From: Thermus sp. 2.9 | GTDB lineage: Bacteria > Deinococcota > Deinococci > Deinococcales > Thermaceae | DNA length: 64,000 nucleotides | Assembly (NCBI RefSeq): GCF_000794385.1 | Contig: NZ_JTJB01000030.1 | Span: 1 to 64,000 of the forward strand | Reading direction: 5' to 3' | In this document: in pieces, positions 39,552 to 48,435 of the stretch | Position numbering within the stretch: position 1 is the stretch's first letter | Layout: each line of letters starts with the position of its first letter | The notes under the pieces: generated by a model | What the model saw: only the letters and a program-made list of their open reading frames with translations | What the model was told of the DNA's origin: nothing | Database searches by the model: none | Made by a program: the position numbers and the translations under genes

Positions 39552-41005
39552 ATGGAAGCCGCCCTTTTGGCCCGCCTCCTGGGCCTGCCCCAGGGGGAGG
39601 AGGCCCTTAAGGCGCGCCTTGGGCGGGCGGCCCACCCGGGGCTTGCCCAAGCCCTAGGGGCTTACCTGAAACGCCTGGGGGCACCCCCAGAAGCCTTGGC
39701 CGCCTTGGCGGGGCTTGCCCGGGGAGCGGTGGTCACGGGGCAGCAGGCGGGGCTTTTGGGGGGGCCTTCCCTCACCTTTTACAAGGCCCACGCCGCCCTT
39801 TCCCTGGCGGGGGGGTAGGGGGGAGCGCGGTCTTTTGGGTGGCCTCCCAGGACCACGATGTGGAGGAGGTACGCCACCTCCACCTCCTCCTGGACGAGGA
39901 GGTGAGGACCCTTTCCCTTCCTTTGCCCCCCTTGCCCGCGGGGCGCATTCCCCTGGCCCCCTACCGGGAGGACCTCAAGGCCTTCCTCGGGCCCTGGGCC
40001 AAGGACGCGCGGGTGGCCTACGCCCTGGAGGGGAAGACCCTTTCCGAGTTTTTCGCCCGCACCCTCCTGGCCTTTTTGGGGGAGCGGGGGCTCATCCCCT
40101 TTGACCCCATGGCCGAGGAGCTTGCCCCCCTTTTCCTGGAGGCGCTAGAGCGGGAGCTTTCCGACCCCCTAGCCAGCGCCGAGGCCATCAACCAGGAGGC
40201 GGAAAGGATCCGGGCCCTAGGGGGAAAGCCCCCCTTGCGGCGCAAGCCCGGGGCCACCAACCTCTTTCTGGAAACCGATGCCCGCCGCCTCCTCTTCTAC
40301 GAGGGCGGAGCCTTCACCGACGGGGTGCGCCGCTACACGGCCAAGGAGCTTGGGGAAATCGCACGACAGGACCCTTCCCGCCTCACCCCGGCTGCGGGCT
40401 TGAGGCCCGTCTTCCAGGACCTCGTCCTGCCCACGGCGGGCTTTGTGGTGGGGCCCAACGAGTTCCGCTACGTGGCGGAGCTTTCCCGGGTCTATGCCCT
40501 TTACGGCCTTCCTGTGCCCGCCCTGTTTCTCAGGCTTCAGGCGGTAGTCCTGGAGCCCCCCATCCGGCGCATTCTGGAAAACTACCGCCTTTCCCCCTGG
40601 GCCTTCCTGGAGCGGGGAGAGGAGGCCTTTTTGGAAGCGGTCCGGGGCCTTTTGGAGGGCTACCGCTCCTTGGAGGAGGAGCTTCGGGAGCTTCTGGCCC
40701 GGCTCGAGGCCTTGCAGGCCCAGGCCAAGGCCTTGGAGCCCACCCTGGAGCGCCCCTTCCGCCGCTTTAGGGTGCGGCTTGCGGGAGAGGGGGAAAGGCT
40801 TTTGCGCAAGCTCCTCAGGGCCCGCATGGGCAAGGATGCGGTGCTCATGGGGCATCTTGAGCGGCTTAAGCGCCACCTCCTGCCCTTAGGGATGCCCCAG
40901 GAGCGGGTCTACCCCTTCGCCATGTACGCCCTGCGCCACCCGGAGGCCTTGGCCCGCTTGGTGGAGGCCCCGCCCCAGGGCAGGGCCACCCTGGTCTTGG
41001 GCTAG
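39552..41005 (+). pseudogene. bshC: bshC (bacillithiol cysteine ligase), frameshifted
   Basis: Together the two frames encode a full BshC, which adds cysteine to glucosaminyl-malate in bacillithiol synthesis. The first frame (39552-39818) ends VVTGQQAGLLGGPSLTFYKA...LAGG; the second resumes as SAVFWVASQDHDVEEVRHL and runs to 41005. The break is at a run of seven G (39809-39815): one more G restores a single open frame. The two halves are otherwise well preserved. It may be a sequencing error, a recent mutation, or a gene expressed by slippage on the homopolymer. The deacetylase candidate for the same pathway (58983-59653) is also frameshifted. Confidence 0.85.
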
Positions 41006-41021
41006 GATGGAGGGGAAGGCT

Positions 41022-42068
41022 ATGGTCCGCTTCTGGCCCCTTATGTTCCTCCTTCCCCTCCTCGCCTTTTTCCCCGCCCGGGGGCAGGGGAAAGACCTCC
41101 TCCTCCGGGTGCTCCTTCGGGAGGTGCCTCCAGGGCAGGCGGTGCGCCTGGCCCTTCCTTCCGGGGAGGTACGCGCCTCTGCGGGCGGGGAAGGGGTGGT
41201 CCTGGAGGGGCGGGTTGCGCCCTCCTTTGACCTGGAGGTGCCCTACTTTAGCCTCGAGGGCCGCCCTTACCGGGGTGGGGTGCGGCTTCTCCCCCAGGGA
41301 GGCAAGCTCCTTGTGATCAACTTGGTCCTCCTGGAGGACTACCTCCTCGGGGTCCTGCCGGGGGAGATGCCCGAGGGCTTTCCCCTGGAGGCCCTGAAGG
41401 CCCAGGCGGTCCTGGCCCGCACCTTCGCCGTGAACCGCCTGAACCCCAAGGCGCCCTACGACCTCTGCGCGAGCGAGCTCTGCCAGGTCTACCTGGGCTT
41501 CGCCGCCGAGAAGCCCAAGCACGCCCAGGCGGTGGCCGCCACCCGTGGCCAGGTCCTGAGCTACGGGGGCAAGGCCATCTCCGCCCTGTACCACGCCGAC
41601 TCTGGAGGCATGACGGCGGGGAGCGAGGAGGTGTTCCAAAAGGCTCTTCCCTACCTCCGCCCCCGGCCCGACCCCTACGCCAAGGGGCCCAAGAGCGCCT
41701 GGCGGGTTTCCGTGTCCAAGGAGGCGGCGGAGCAGGCCCTCAGGGCCTTGGGCTACACCCCTAAAGGGGAAGAGGCGCCCCAGGTGTTGGAGCGTAGCCC
41801 CTCGGGCCGGGCCTGGCGGGTGCGGCTTATGGGGGTGGAGGTATGGGGTCCGGAGGCCCAGCGCCTCCTCCGCCTCATGGGCCTTCCCTCCGCCTTGGCC
41901 GAGTTCCAGGGCTTTGAGGCGGTGGGCCGGGGGGCGGGGCACGGGGTGGGGCTTTCCCAGTGGGGGGCCAAGGGGATGGCGGAGGCGGGCTTTGACCACC
42001 GGGAGATCCTGGGCCACTACTTCCCCGGCACCTTCCTCTCCGAGCTCCTCCTGGCGGGGGTGCCCTAG
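41022..42068 (+). CDS. SpoIID/LytB-domain protein
   Basis: A 348-aa exported protein. The ATG at 41022 follows GGAGGGG and starts a signal peptide (MVRFWPLMFLLPLLAFFPARG); the in-frame ATG at 41007 overlaps that site and is less likely. The SpoIID domain includes EDYLLGVLPGEMPEGFPLEALKAQAVLARTFA, YHADSGGMTAGSEEVF and GHGVGLSQWGAKGMAEAG. In spore formers SpoIID is a lytic transglycosylase; Thermus does not sporulate, so peptidoglycan remodelling during growth or division is likely. Adjoins atl directly. Confidence 0.88.
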   Translation: MVRFWPLMFLLPLLAFFPARGQGKDLLLRVLLREVPPGQAVRLALPSGEVRASAGGEGVVLEGRVAPSFDLEVPYFSLEGRPYRGGVRLLPQGGKLLVINLVLLEDYLLGVLPGEMPEGFPLEALKAQAVLARTFAVNRLNPKAPYDLCASELCQVYLGFAAEKPKHAQAVAATRGQVLSYGGKAISALYHADSGGMTAGSEEVFQKALPYLRPRPDPYAKGPKSAWRVSVSKEAAEQALRALGYTPKGEEAPQVLERSPSGRAWRVRLMGVEVWGPEAQRLLRLMGLPSALAEFQGFEAVGRGAGHGVGLSQWGAKGMAEAGFDHREILGHYFPGTFLSELLLAGVP

Positions 42069-42512
42069 GTGCTCCTTTCCACCCCCCTAGGCCCCCTTTG
42101 GCTGGCGGTTTCCCCCGTGGGGGTGGCGTGCCTAGAGCCCGCCCTTTTTCCCCGGGGCAAGGAGGCGCAAGGTCCCTTGGCCGAAAGGGTGCGGGAAAGC
42201 CTCGCCGCCTACTTCGCCGGAAAACGCCCGGACTTTTTGGACATCCCCCTAGACTATAGCGGGCTTTCCCCGGAGCGCATCCGCCTTTACGAGAGGGTAC
42301 GCCGCATCCCCTACGGCAAGACCACAAGCTACGGGGCCCTCGCCCGGGAACTGGGGCTTTCCCCCCGGGCGGTGGGGGCGGGGCTTCGGGCCTCTCCCTT
42401 CTTCCTCCTGGTGCCCGCCCACCGGGTCATCCACCAGGATGGCCGGCTTGGGGGCTTCGCCGGGCAGGAGGGGCTAAAGCTTTGGCTCCTCCGCTTTGAA
42501 GGGGCCCTTTAG
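42069..42512 (+). CDS. atl: Alkyltransferase-like protein (ATL), Cys replaced by Ala
   Basis: A 147-aa homologue of O6-alkylguanine-DNA methyltransferase. The acceptor motif PCHRV reads PAHRV (116-120), so the protein cannot take up alkyl groups. The DNA-binding helix-turn-helix (TSYGALARELGLSPRAVGAGL) is intact. In ATLs of E. coli, fission yeast and T. thermophilus the damaged base is bound and flagged for nucleotide excision repair. The same role is expected here. GTG start directly after the SpoIID gene; it overlaps the convergent glycosidase gene by 4 nt. Confidence 0.9.
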   Translation: MLLSTPLGPLWLAVSPVGVACLEPALFPRGKEAQGPLAERVRESLAAYFAGKRPDFLDIPLDYSGLSPERIRLYERVRRIPYGKTTSYGALARELGLSPRAVGAGLRASPFFLLVPAHRVIHQDGRLGGFAGQEGLKLWLLRFEGAL

Positions 42513-43936
42513 ACCTCGGTCCAGACCGCCACGGAAAAGGGCGGAAGCTCGGGGCCGCAAAGCCGCCCCCCCTTGGGGGTGCAGAGGGCGCCCGAGAGGA
42601 GGTCCACCGCCTGGGCCCCCCGGGGCAGGGCCCCATGCAGGGGGATGTCCTGGAGGAAAGGCTCGGGGGTGGCGTTCACCACCACCAGGTAGGGCCCTCG
42701 GGTGAAGGCCAGGTGCCCGTCCACGGCGTAGACTCGCCCGTAAGGAGCGGTGCGGAGCTCCGGGTGCTCCCGGCGCAGGCGGGCGAGCCGCCGCACTGCT
42801 TCCCATAGGGGTTTTTTCCAGGCCGCCTCCGCCCAGACCATGCCGCCCCGGTTTTCCGGGTCGTGCCCGCCTTCCATGCCGATCTCCTCCCCGTAGTAAA
42901 CCGTGGGGTTGCCGGGAAGGAGGAAGAGGAGGGAGAGGGCAAGCCGGGCCCGCTCCAGGCTTCCCCTAAGGAGGGTGAGGAGGCGGGGGGTGTCGTGGGA
43001 GGTGAGGAGGTTCATCTGCGCCCGCACCACCTCGGGACGGTATCGGGCGAAGAGGTTTTCCAGGCGGTGGCTAAAGGCCAGGGCTTGCAGGAGTTCTATG
43101 CGGCCCAGCCCGCTTCTTCCCGCCAGCTCCTGGTCCAGGGCCTCCCCACCCACGAAGCCTAAAACGGCCCTGCTCAAGGGGTAGTTCATGGTGGCGTCAA
43201 ACATGTCCCCCTGGAGCCAGAAGTCCGCCTCCTCCCAGATCTCCCCCACGATGTAGGCCTCGGGGTTCGCCCCCTTGACCCGCCTGCGGAAGGCCCGCCA
43301 GAACTCGGGGTCTTGGATCTCGTTGGGCACGTCCAGCCGCCAGCCGTCGGCCCCGAAGCGGATCCAGTACTCGGCCACGGACAGGAGGTACTCCCGCACC
43401 GCCGGGGTTTCCACCTTGAGCTTGGGGAGCTCGGGGTTGCCCCACCAGGCCTCGTAGTTGGGGTTGGGGCCGTAGGCGTTCAAGGGGAACCCCCGCACGT
43501 GGTACCAGTCCCGGTAGGGGCTATGCTCCCCGTTTTCCAAAAGGTGCTGGAAGGCGAAGAAGCCCCGACCCGTGTGGTTGAAGACCCCGTCCAGAATGAC
43601 CCGGATCCCGTGGGCGTGGGCCACCTCCAAGAGGTGGCGGAGTGCGGCGTTCCCTCCCAGGAGGGGGTCCACCTGGAAGTAGTCCACGGTGTGGTAGCGG
43701 TGGTTGGCGGTGGAGGCGAAGACGGGGTTGAGGTAGATGGCCTCCACCCCCAGCTCCACCAGGTAGGGGATCTTCTCCGCCACCCCCCAAAGCGTGCCCC
43801 CCTTGAAGCCCCTCAAGGTGGGCGGGGCGTCCCAAGGCTCCAGGGGCCCTGCGGGGGCGGGCTTGCCCGGGGGGCCTGCCCGGAAGAAGCGGTCGGGGAA
43901 GATTTGATAAAAGAAGGCGCCCTCGTACCAGGCCAC
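42509..43936 (-). CDS. Intracellular GH13 glycosidase (neopullulanase/cyclomaltodextrinase type)
   Basis: A 475-aa alpha-amylase-family enzyme without signal peptide. Catalytic residues are in GWRLDVPNEI (nucleophile Asp), VGEIWEEADF (acid/base Glu) and LTSHDTPR (Asp). The barrel begins MAWYEGAFFYQIFPDRFF, with no N-terminal beta domain. It shares much of the barrel with the secreted enzyme at 22811-24562, so the two probably act in series, the outer one on polymers and the inner one on imported oligosaccharides; no transporter is nearby to prove it. GTG start set by TACACT 7 nt upstream. Confidence 0.87.
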   Translation of the reverse strand: MAWYEGAFFYQIFPDRFFRAGPPGKPAPAGPLEPWDAPPTLRGFKGGTLWGVAEKIPYLVELGVEAIYLNPVFASTANHRYHTVDYFQVDPLLGGNAALRHLLEVAHAHGIRVILDGVFNHTGRGFFAFQHLLENGEHSPYRDWYHVRGFPLNAYGPNPNYEAWWGNPELPKLKVETPAVREYLLSVAEYWIRFGADGWRLDVPNEIQDPEFWRAFRRRVKGANPEAYIVGEIWEEADFWLQGDMFDATMNYPLSRAVLGFVGGEALDQELAGRSGLGRIELLQALAFSHRLENLFARYRPEVVRAQMNLLTSHDTPRLLTLLRGSLERARLALSLLFLLPGNPTVYYGEEIGMEGGHDPENRGGMVWAEAAWKKPLWEAVRRLARLRREHPELRTAPYGRVYAVDGHLAFTRGPYLVVVNATPEPFLQDIPLHGALPRGAQAVDLLSGALCTPKGGRLCGPELPPFSVAVWTEV

Positions 43937-43943
43937 GGGCTCA

Positions 43944-43949
43944 AGTGTA
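43944..43949 (-). promoter_or_regulatory. -10 box TACACT of the intracellular glycosidase
   Basis: On the minus strand TACACT lies 7 nt before the GTG at 43936, with no Shine-Dalgarno sequence. Confidence 0.5.
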
Positions 43950-43983
43950 CCACGGGCGAAAGGTGCCTACATCACAAAAATCC

Positions 43984-44013
43984 TTGCCCCCGGGCCCAGG
44001 GTTTTGGTATCCT
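43984..44013 (+). promoter_or_regulatory. Promoter of gmk-rpoZ-coaBC
   Basis: TTGCCC (43984-43989) and TATCCT (44008-44013) with an 18-bp spacer. The -10 box is 6 nt before a GTG at 44020. Confidence 0.65.
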
Positions 44014-44019
44014 CCCGGG

Positions 44020-44691
44020 GTGAAGGCCATGCGGGGCCGCCTTTTCGTCATGACCGGGGCTAGCGGGGTGGGGAAGGGCACGGTGCGGGCCAAGGTGCTG
44101 GAGCGCACCCGCCTCTTCTACTCCATCTCCATGACCACCCGCCCTCCCCGCCCCGGGGAGCGGGACGGGGTGGACTACTACTTCGTGGACCGCCCCACCT
44201 TTGAGGCCCTCCTGGACCAAGACGGCTTCCTGGAGCACGCCGAGTACGTGGGCCACCTCTACGGTACCCCTAAGGCCCCCGTGGAGCGGGCCCTGGCCCG
44301 GGGGGAGGACGTCCTCTTGGAGATTGAGGTGCAAGGGGCCTTGCAGGTGCGCAAGAAGGTGCCGGAGGCGGTCCTCATCTTCCTCCTTCCCCCATCCCTT
44401 TCCGAGCTGAAGCGCCGGCTGGTCTACCGGGGGAAGGATAGCCCCGAGAAGATCGCCAAGCGCCTGGCGCAGGCGGAGTGGGAGATCCAAAACGCCCATC
44501 TCTTTGATTACGTGGTGGTGAACGACGTTTTGGAGGAGGCGGTGGCGGACTTTTTGGCCATCCTCACCGCCGAAAGGCGGCGCACCCACCGGATGGCCTG
44601 GGCCCTGCAAAAGGCCCTGGAGCGGGACCCTGACCTGGAAAGCGAGCTGGACGAGATCCTGAGGAGGAACCATGGCGGAACCCGGCATTGA
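44020..44691 (+). CDS. gmk: Guanylate kinase
   Basis: A 223-aa enzyme making GDP from GMP and ATP. The P-loop is GASGVGKGT and the GMP-binding region [18 protein letters not shown]; both are complete. The GTG at 44020 is preferred because the -10 box ends 6 nt upstream; the ATG at 44029 ([10 protein letters not shown]) is the alternative and would remove three residues. It overlaps rpoZ by 20 nt, the usual gmk-rpoZ order. Confidence 0.95.
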   Translation: MKAMRGRLFVMTGASGVGKGTVRAKVLERTRLFYSISMTTRPPRPGERDGVDYYFVDRPTFEALLDQDGFLEHAEYVGHLYGTPKAPVERALARGEDVLLEIEVQGALQVRKKVPEAVLIFLLPPSLSELKRRLVYRGKDSPEKIAKRLAQAEWEIQNAHLFDYVVVNDVLEEAVADFLAILTAERRRTHRMAWALQKALERDPDLESELDEILRRNHGGTRH

Positions 44692-44971
44692 CAAGCTTCT
44701 CGGCATGGTGGATTCCAAGTATCGGCTCACCGTGGTGGTGGCTAAGCGGGCGCAGCAGCTTTTGCGCCACCGCTTTAAGAACACGGTGCTGGAGCCGGAG
44801 GAAAGGCCCAAGATGCGGACCCTCGAGGGCCTCTTTGACGACCCCAACCCCGTGACCTGGGCCATGAAGGAGCTGCACACCGGCCGGCTGGTCTTCGGGG
44901 AGAACCTGGTCCCCGAGGACCGCCTGCAGAAGGAGATGGAACGGCTTTACCCCGTGGAAGAGGAGGCCTAG
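44672..44971 (+). CDS. rpoZ: RNA polymerase subunit omega
   Basis: A 99-aa subunit that clamps the beta-prime C-terminus. [30 protein letters not shown] is the conserved part and the length equals that of T. thermophilus omega. It begins within gmk behind GAGGAGG, and coaBC follows at once. Confidence 0.96.
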   Translation: MAEPGIDKLLGMVDSKYRLTVVVAKRAQQLLRHRFKNTVLEPEERPKMRTLEGLFDDPNPVTWAMKELHTGRLVFGENLVPEDRLQKEMERLYPVEEEA

Positions 44972-46162
44972 GTGGCCCGGGTCCTGGTGGCGGTGAGCGG
45001 AGGGGTGGCGGCCATCAAGGTGCCCCACCTTCTCCGCCTCCTCCGCCAGGCGGGGCACGAGGTGCGGGTCCTGGCCACCCCTCGGGCCTTGGCCTTCGTC
45101 ACCCCCCTCTCCCTGGCGGTGGCCGCCGGGGGGGAGGTGGCCACGGAGGAGGCCTGGTTCCAGCCCCACGGCCGGGCCCTCCACATAGAGCTCGCCCGCT
45201 TCGCCGACGTGGTCCTGGTGGCCCCCGCCACCGCCGACGCCCTGGCCAAGGCCGCCTTGGGCTTGGCGGACGACCTCCTTTCCGCCACCCTCCTGGCTGG
45301 GGTCAAGCGGGTGGCCTGGGCCCCGGCCATGAACGAGGCCATGTGGCTCGCCCCCCAGACCCAGGGCCACGTGGAGCGGCTAAAGGCCTTGGGCCACGCC
45401 TTTTTTGGCCCCACCCACGGCCCCTTGGCCGCGGTGGGGGAGGGGGAGGGCCTGGGGCGGATGTTGGAGCCCGAGGAGCTGGTGGCGCGTTTGGAAGCCC
45501 TCCTTACCCCTAAGGACCTCGAGGGCCTGAAGCTCCTCGTGTCCGCCGGACCCACCCGGGAGTACCTGGACCCGGTGCGCTTCCTCTCCAACCCCTCCTC
45601 GGGGCGTATGGGCTACGCCGTGGCCGAGGCCGCCCGGGATAGGGGGGCGGAGGTGGTCTTGGTGGCGGGCCCCACCTGCCTCCCCGACCCTTGGGGGGTC
45701 CAGGTGGTGCGGGTGGAAAGCGCCTTGGAGATGCGGGAAGCCATCCTGGCCCGCTACCCTTGGGCGGAGGCCGTGGTCATGGCGGCGGCGGTGGCCGACT
45801 ACCGCCCCGAGACCACCCTGGCCGACAAGGAGCCCAAGGTGGAGGCAAGCCGGGTCCTCCGCCTGGTACCCAACCCCGACATCCTCAAGGAGCTTGGGGA
45901 ACGTAAGGAAAAGCGGGTTTTGGTGGGCTTCGCCATGGAAACCCGGGAGGGTCTGGAGCGGGCGCGGGGGAAGATGGTGCGCAAGAACCTGGACCTCATC
46001 GTCCTCAACTGGGTGAACCGGGAGGGGGTGGGGTTTGGCAGCCCGGAAAACGAGGTGGTCCTCCTCCTACGGGACGGGCGGGTCCTAGAGCTTCCCCGGA
46101 TGCCCAAGCGCCAGGTGGCCCACCGTATACTGGATTTCGTCAGGGGGTTTTGGAAAGCCTAA
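44972..46162 (+). CDS. coaBC: Bifunctional CoaBC (phosphopantothenoylcysteine synthase/decarboxylase)
   Basis: A 396-aa fusion for two steps of coenzyme A synthesis. The N-terminal FMN-dependent decarboxylase (CoaC) has [29 protein letters not shown] and the catalytic PAMNEAMW. The C-terminal ligase (CoaB) has [24 protein letters not shown], the AAAVADYRP segment and a KTGF-like ending. GTG start directly after rpoZ, the gmk-rpoZ-coaBC order seen in many bacteria. Confidence 0.95.
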   Translation: MARVLVAVSGGVAAIKVPHLLRLLRQAGHEVRVLATPRALAFVTPLSLAVAAGGEVATEEAWFQPHGRALHIELARFADVVLVAPATADALAKAALGLADDLLSATLLAGVKRVAWAPAMNEAMWLAPQTQGHVERLKALGHAFFGPTHGPLAAVGEGEGLGRMLEPEELVARLEALLTPKDLEGLKLLVSAGPTREYLDPVRFLSNPSSGRMGYAVAEAARDRGAEVVLVAGPTCLPDPWGVQVVRVESALEMREAILARYPWAEAVVMAAAVADYRPETTLADKEPKVEASRVLRLVPNPDILKELGERKEKRVLVGFAMETREGLERARGKMVRKNLDLIVLNWVNREGVGFGSPENEVVLLLRDGRVLELPRMPKRQVAHRILDFVRGFWKA

Positions 46163-46172
46163 CGGGGTGGAT

Positions 46173-46658
46173 ATGCGCAGCAAGGCCGAGCGGCACCGCG
46201 CCATACAGGAGATCGTGAGCCGGGAGGAGATCGGCACCCAGAAGGAGTTGGTGGAGCGCCTACGGCAGCTGGGCTTTGAGGTGACCCAGGCCACGGTGAG
46301 CCGGGACATCGCCGAGCTCCGCCTGGCCCGCATCGCCTTGGGCAAGGGGCGGCACAAGTACGCCCTGCCCTCGGTGGAGCTTCCCGAGGACGTTTACGAG
46401 GAGCTCAAACGGCAGTTTGGCCTCTTCGTCAAGGACGTGGACCGGGGTGGGAACATCCTGGTGGTGAAAACCGCTGAGGGGCACGCCTCGGGGATCGCCC
46501 TCCTCTTGGACCGCCTCAAGCGGGACGAGATCGTGGGCACCCTGGCCGGGGAGGACACCATCTTGGTGGTGGCCCGGAGCGAGGAGGAGGCCAAGGCCTT
46601 GGAGGAGGAGCTCGGTGAGCTTCTCTTGGCGGGCAGGGCTATCAAGGGAGGGGCTTAG
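46173..46658 (+). CDS. argR: Arginine repressor ArgR
   Basis: A 161-aa winged-helix regulator. The N-terminal DNA-binding domain contains [43 protein letters not shown], and the C-terminal hexamer domain contains the arginine-binding [28 protein letters not shown]. The ATG at 46173 follows GGGGTGG; the GTG 6 nt before it is possible. A TATACT at 46126-46131 inside coaBC may give it a separate promoter. It would repress arginine genes when arginine is plentiful. Confidence 0.94.
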   Translation: MRSKAERHRAIQEIVSREEIGTQKELVERLRQLGFEVTQATVSRDIAELRLARIALGKGRHKYALPSVELPEDVYEELKRQFGLFVKDVDRGGNILVVKTAEGHASGIALLLDRLKRDEIVGTLAGEDTILVVARSEEEAKALEEELGELLLAGRAIKGGA

Positions 46659-46673
46659 CGCCGCAGGCCCGAA

Positions 46674-47285
46674 GTGATAGAACTTTTCCTGAAGTCCTTC
46701 CTGACCCTCTTCGTGGTCATGGACCCGGTGGGCCTGGTCCCCGTGTTCTTGGCCCTGGCGGGGGACCGCCCCCCGAAAAAGCAGGCCCAGATCGCGGGGA
46801 GGGCGGTGCTGGTGGCGGGAGGGCTTCTCGTGGCCTTTTTCTTCTTCGGGAGGGGGCTTTTGGCCCACCTGGGGATTAGCCTCGAGGCCCTGCGCATCGC
46901 CGGGGGGATCCTCCTCTTCCGCATCGCCACCGACATGGTCTTCGCCCACCACGAGCGGGAAACCGAGGAGGAGAAGGACGAGGCCTTAGCCCGGGCCGAC
47001 ATCTCCGTCTTTCCCCTGGCCATCCCCCTCATCGCCGGGCCTGGGGCCTTGGCCAGCGTCCTCATCCTGGGGGGGGAGGCCCGGGGGGTGGTGGGGGGGT
47101 GGGCGGTGGTCCTCTTCAGCGCCTTCTTGGTCCTCCTTCTGGCCTATATCTTCCTGCGGGCCGCTTCCGGGGTGCGCCGGGCCTTGGGGCGCACGGGGGT
47201 GAACGTGGTGACCCGGGTCCTGGGCCTTTTGCTCGCCGCCCTGGCGGTGCAGTACGTGGCCGATGGGGTCAAGGGCCTCCTTTAG
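46674..47285 (+). CDS. MarC-family membrane protein
   Basis: A 203-aa protein with six hydrophobic segments, beginning MIELFLKSFLTLFVVMDPVGLVPVFLALAG, where the DPxG motif is typical of MarC/UPF0056. The motif PLAIPLIAGPGALASV marks the second repeat. The family was once linked to multidrug resistance, a role later withdrawn; the function is unknown. GTG start 16 nt after argR; the end overlaps the convergent GGDEF gene by 17 nt. Confidence 0.87.
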   Translation: MIELFLKSFLTLFVVMDPVGLVPVFLALAGDRPPKKQAQIAGRAVLVAGGLLVAFFFFGRGLLAHLGISLEALRIAGGILLFRIATDMVFAHHERETEEEKDEALARADISVFPLAIPLIAGPGALASVLILGGEARGVVGGWAVVLFSAFLVLLLAYIFLRAASGVRRALGRTGVNVVTRVLGLLLAALAVQYVADGVKGLL

Positions 47286-48435
47286 CCCGGTACATGCGGC
47301 GGTCCGCCTCCTGCAAAAGCGCCTCCAGCTCCTCCCCTTCCACCCCCACCCCGCCCGCCGCCACCCCGTAGGGGAGGCTTTGCCGCAGGCGGGCGATGAG
47401 GGCGGGGATCTCCTCCTCGCTAAGGCCCAGGTGGAGGCTCACGAACTCGTCCCCTCCCACCCGGAAAGCCAGGTCCCGGCGGCGGGAAAGGCGCTTCAGG
47501 GCCTCGGCCAGGGCCTTCAGGGCCCGGTCCCCGGCGGCGTGCCCTTCCCGGTCGTTCAGGGCCTTGAGGCTGTTTAGGTCCCAGTAGATGAGGGCCAAGG
47601 GCTCCCCCAGGGCTTTGGCCTCGGCCAGCAGCTCGGGGAAGGCCTCCTCCAGGGCCCGCCGGTTCCCCAAGCCGGTGAGGGGGTCGGTGCGGGCCGCCCT
47701 TTCCAGGGCCTGGCGCTCCTTCATGGCCTTGAGGAGGAGGGCGGCCTCCAAGGCGAAGGCCTGGGCCAGCTCCAGGGAAAGCGGGGTAAAGGCCTCGGGG
47801 TCGTGGAAGTTATCCAGGTTCATGGCCGCCAGCACCTCCCCTTCCAGGACGATGGGCAGCCCCAAGGTGGCCTGGATCTCCAGGAGGCGGCCGTGTTCAA
47901 AAAAGGCGGGGCGGGCCTCCACGGTGCTCAGGCTGGAGAGGTGGCGGATCTCCACCCCTTTGAGCACCCTGGGGCGGCCCTTAAGCCAGTTGTCCACGCC
48001 GAGCCCGTACCAGGCCAGCTCTTCCTCCAAGGAGGTGCGGGCCCCTAGGAGGGCTTCGGAAAACCCCTCCTGGGCCACCAGGTGGAAATACCCCCCCTCC
48101 CGGAGGAGGATGCTTCCCGCTTCCGCCCCCGGCACCACCGCCACCGCCTCCCGGATGAGGTCCTGCAGAAGCCCTTCCGGCTCCTCGTGCTGCAAAAGCC
48201 CCCGCAGGACCTTTAGAAGCCCGGTGTAGGCCCGGGCCTGGACGGAAAGGTCCGTGGTGTCCAGAAGGAGCAGGTAGGTGCCTTCCGGGACCCTCAGGCG
48301 GGCCACCCGGTAGGTCTTTTCCCCGAAGGCCAAGGTGTCCCCTTGCGGCACGGGGAGGCCCTGCGCCAGGGGATTGCGCTCCACGCCGGTTTCCCGGAGG
48401 AGAAAGACCGGGTAGGGGGCTTCCAAGAGGTTCAT
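47269..48435 (-). CDS. GAF-GGDEF diguanylate cyclase
   Basis: A 388-aa protein. An N-terminal PAS-like stretch (to about 70) and a GAF domain (about 75-240) precede a GGDEF domain. The active-site motif is intact (FRVGGDEF) and an RxxD inhibitory site (RRRD) stands five residues before it, so it should make c-di-GMP with product inhibition. No signal peptide or membrane helix is seen, so the sensed signal is probably cytosolic. Its start overlaps the recN stop (ATGA), an odd coupling with DNA repair. Confidence 0.85.
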   Translation of the reverse strand: MNLLEAPYPVFLLRETGVERNPLAQGLPVPQGDTLAFGEKTYRVARLRVPEGTYLLLLDTTDLSVQARAYTGLLKVLRGLLQHEEPEGLLQDLIREAVAVVPGAEAGSILLREGGYFHLVAQEGFSEALLGARTSLEEELAWYGLGVDNWLKGRPRVLKGVEIRHLSSLSTVEARPAFFEHGRLLEIQATLGLPIVLEGEVLAAMNLDNFHDPEAFTPLSLELAQAFALEAALLLKAMKERQALERAARTDPLTGLGNRRALEEAFPELLAEAKALGEPLALIYWDLNSLKALNDREGHAAGDRALKALAEALKRLSRRRDLAFRVGGDEFVSLHLGLSEEEIPALIARLRQSLPYGVAAGGVGVEGEELEALLQEADRRMYRAKGGP

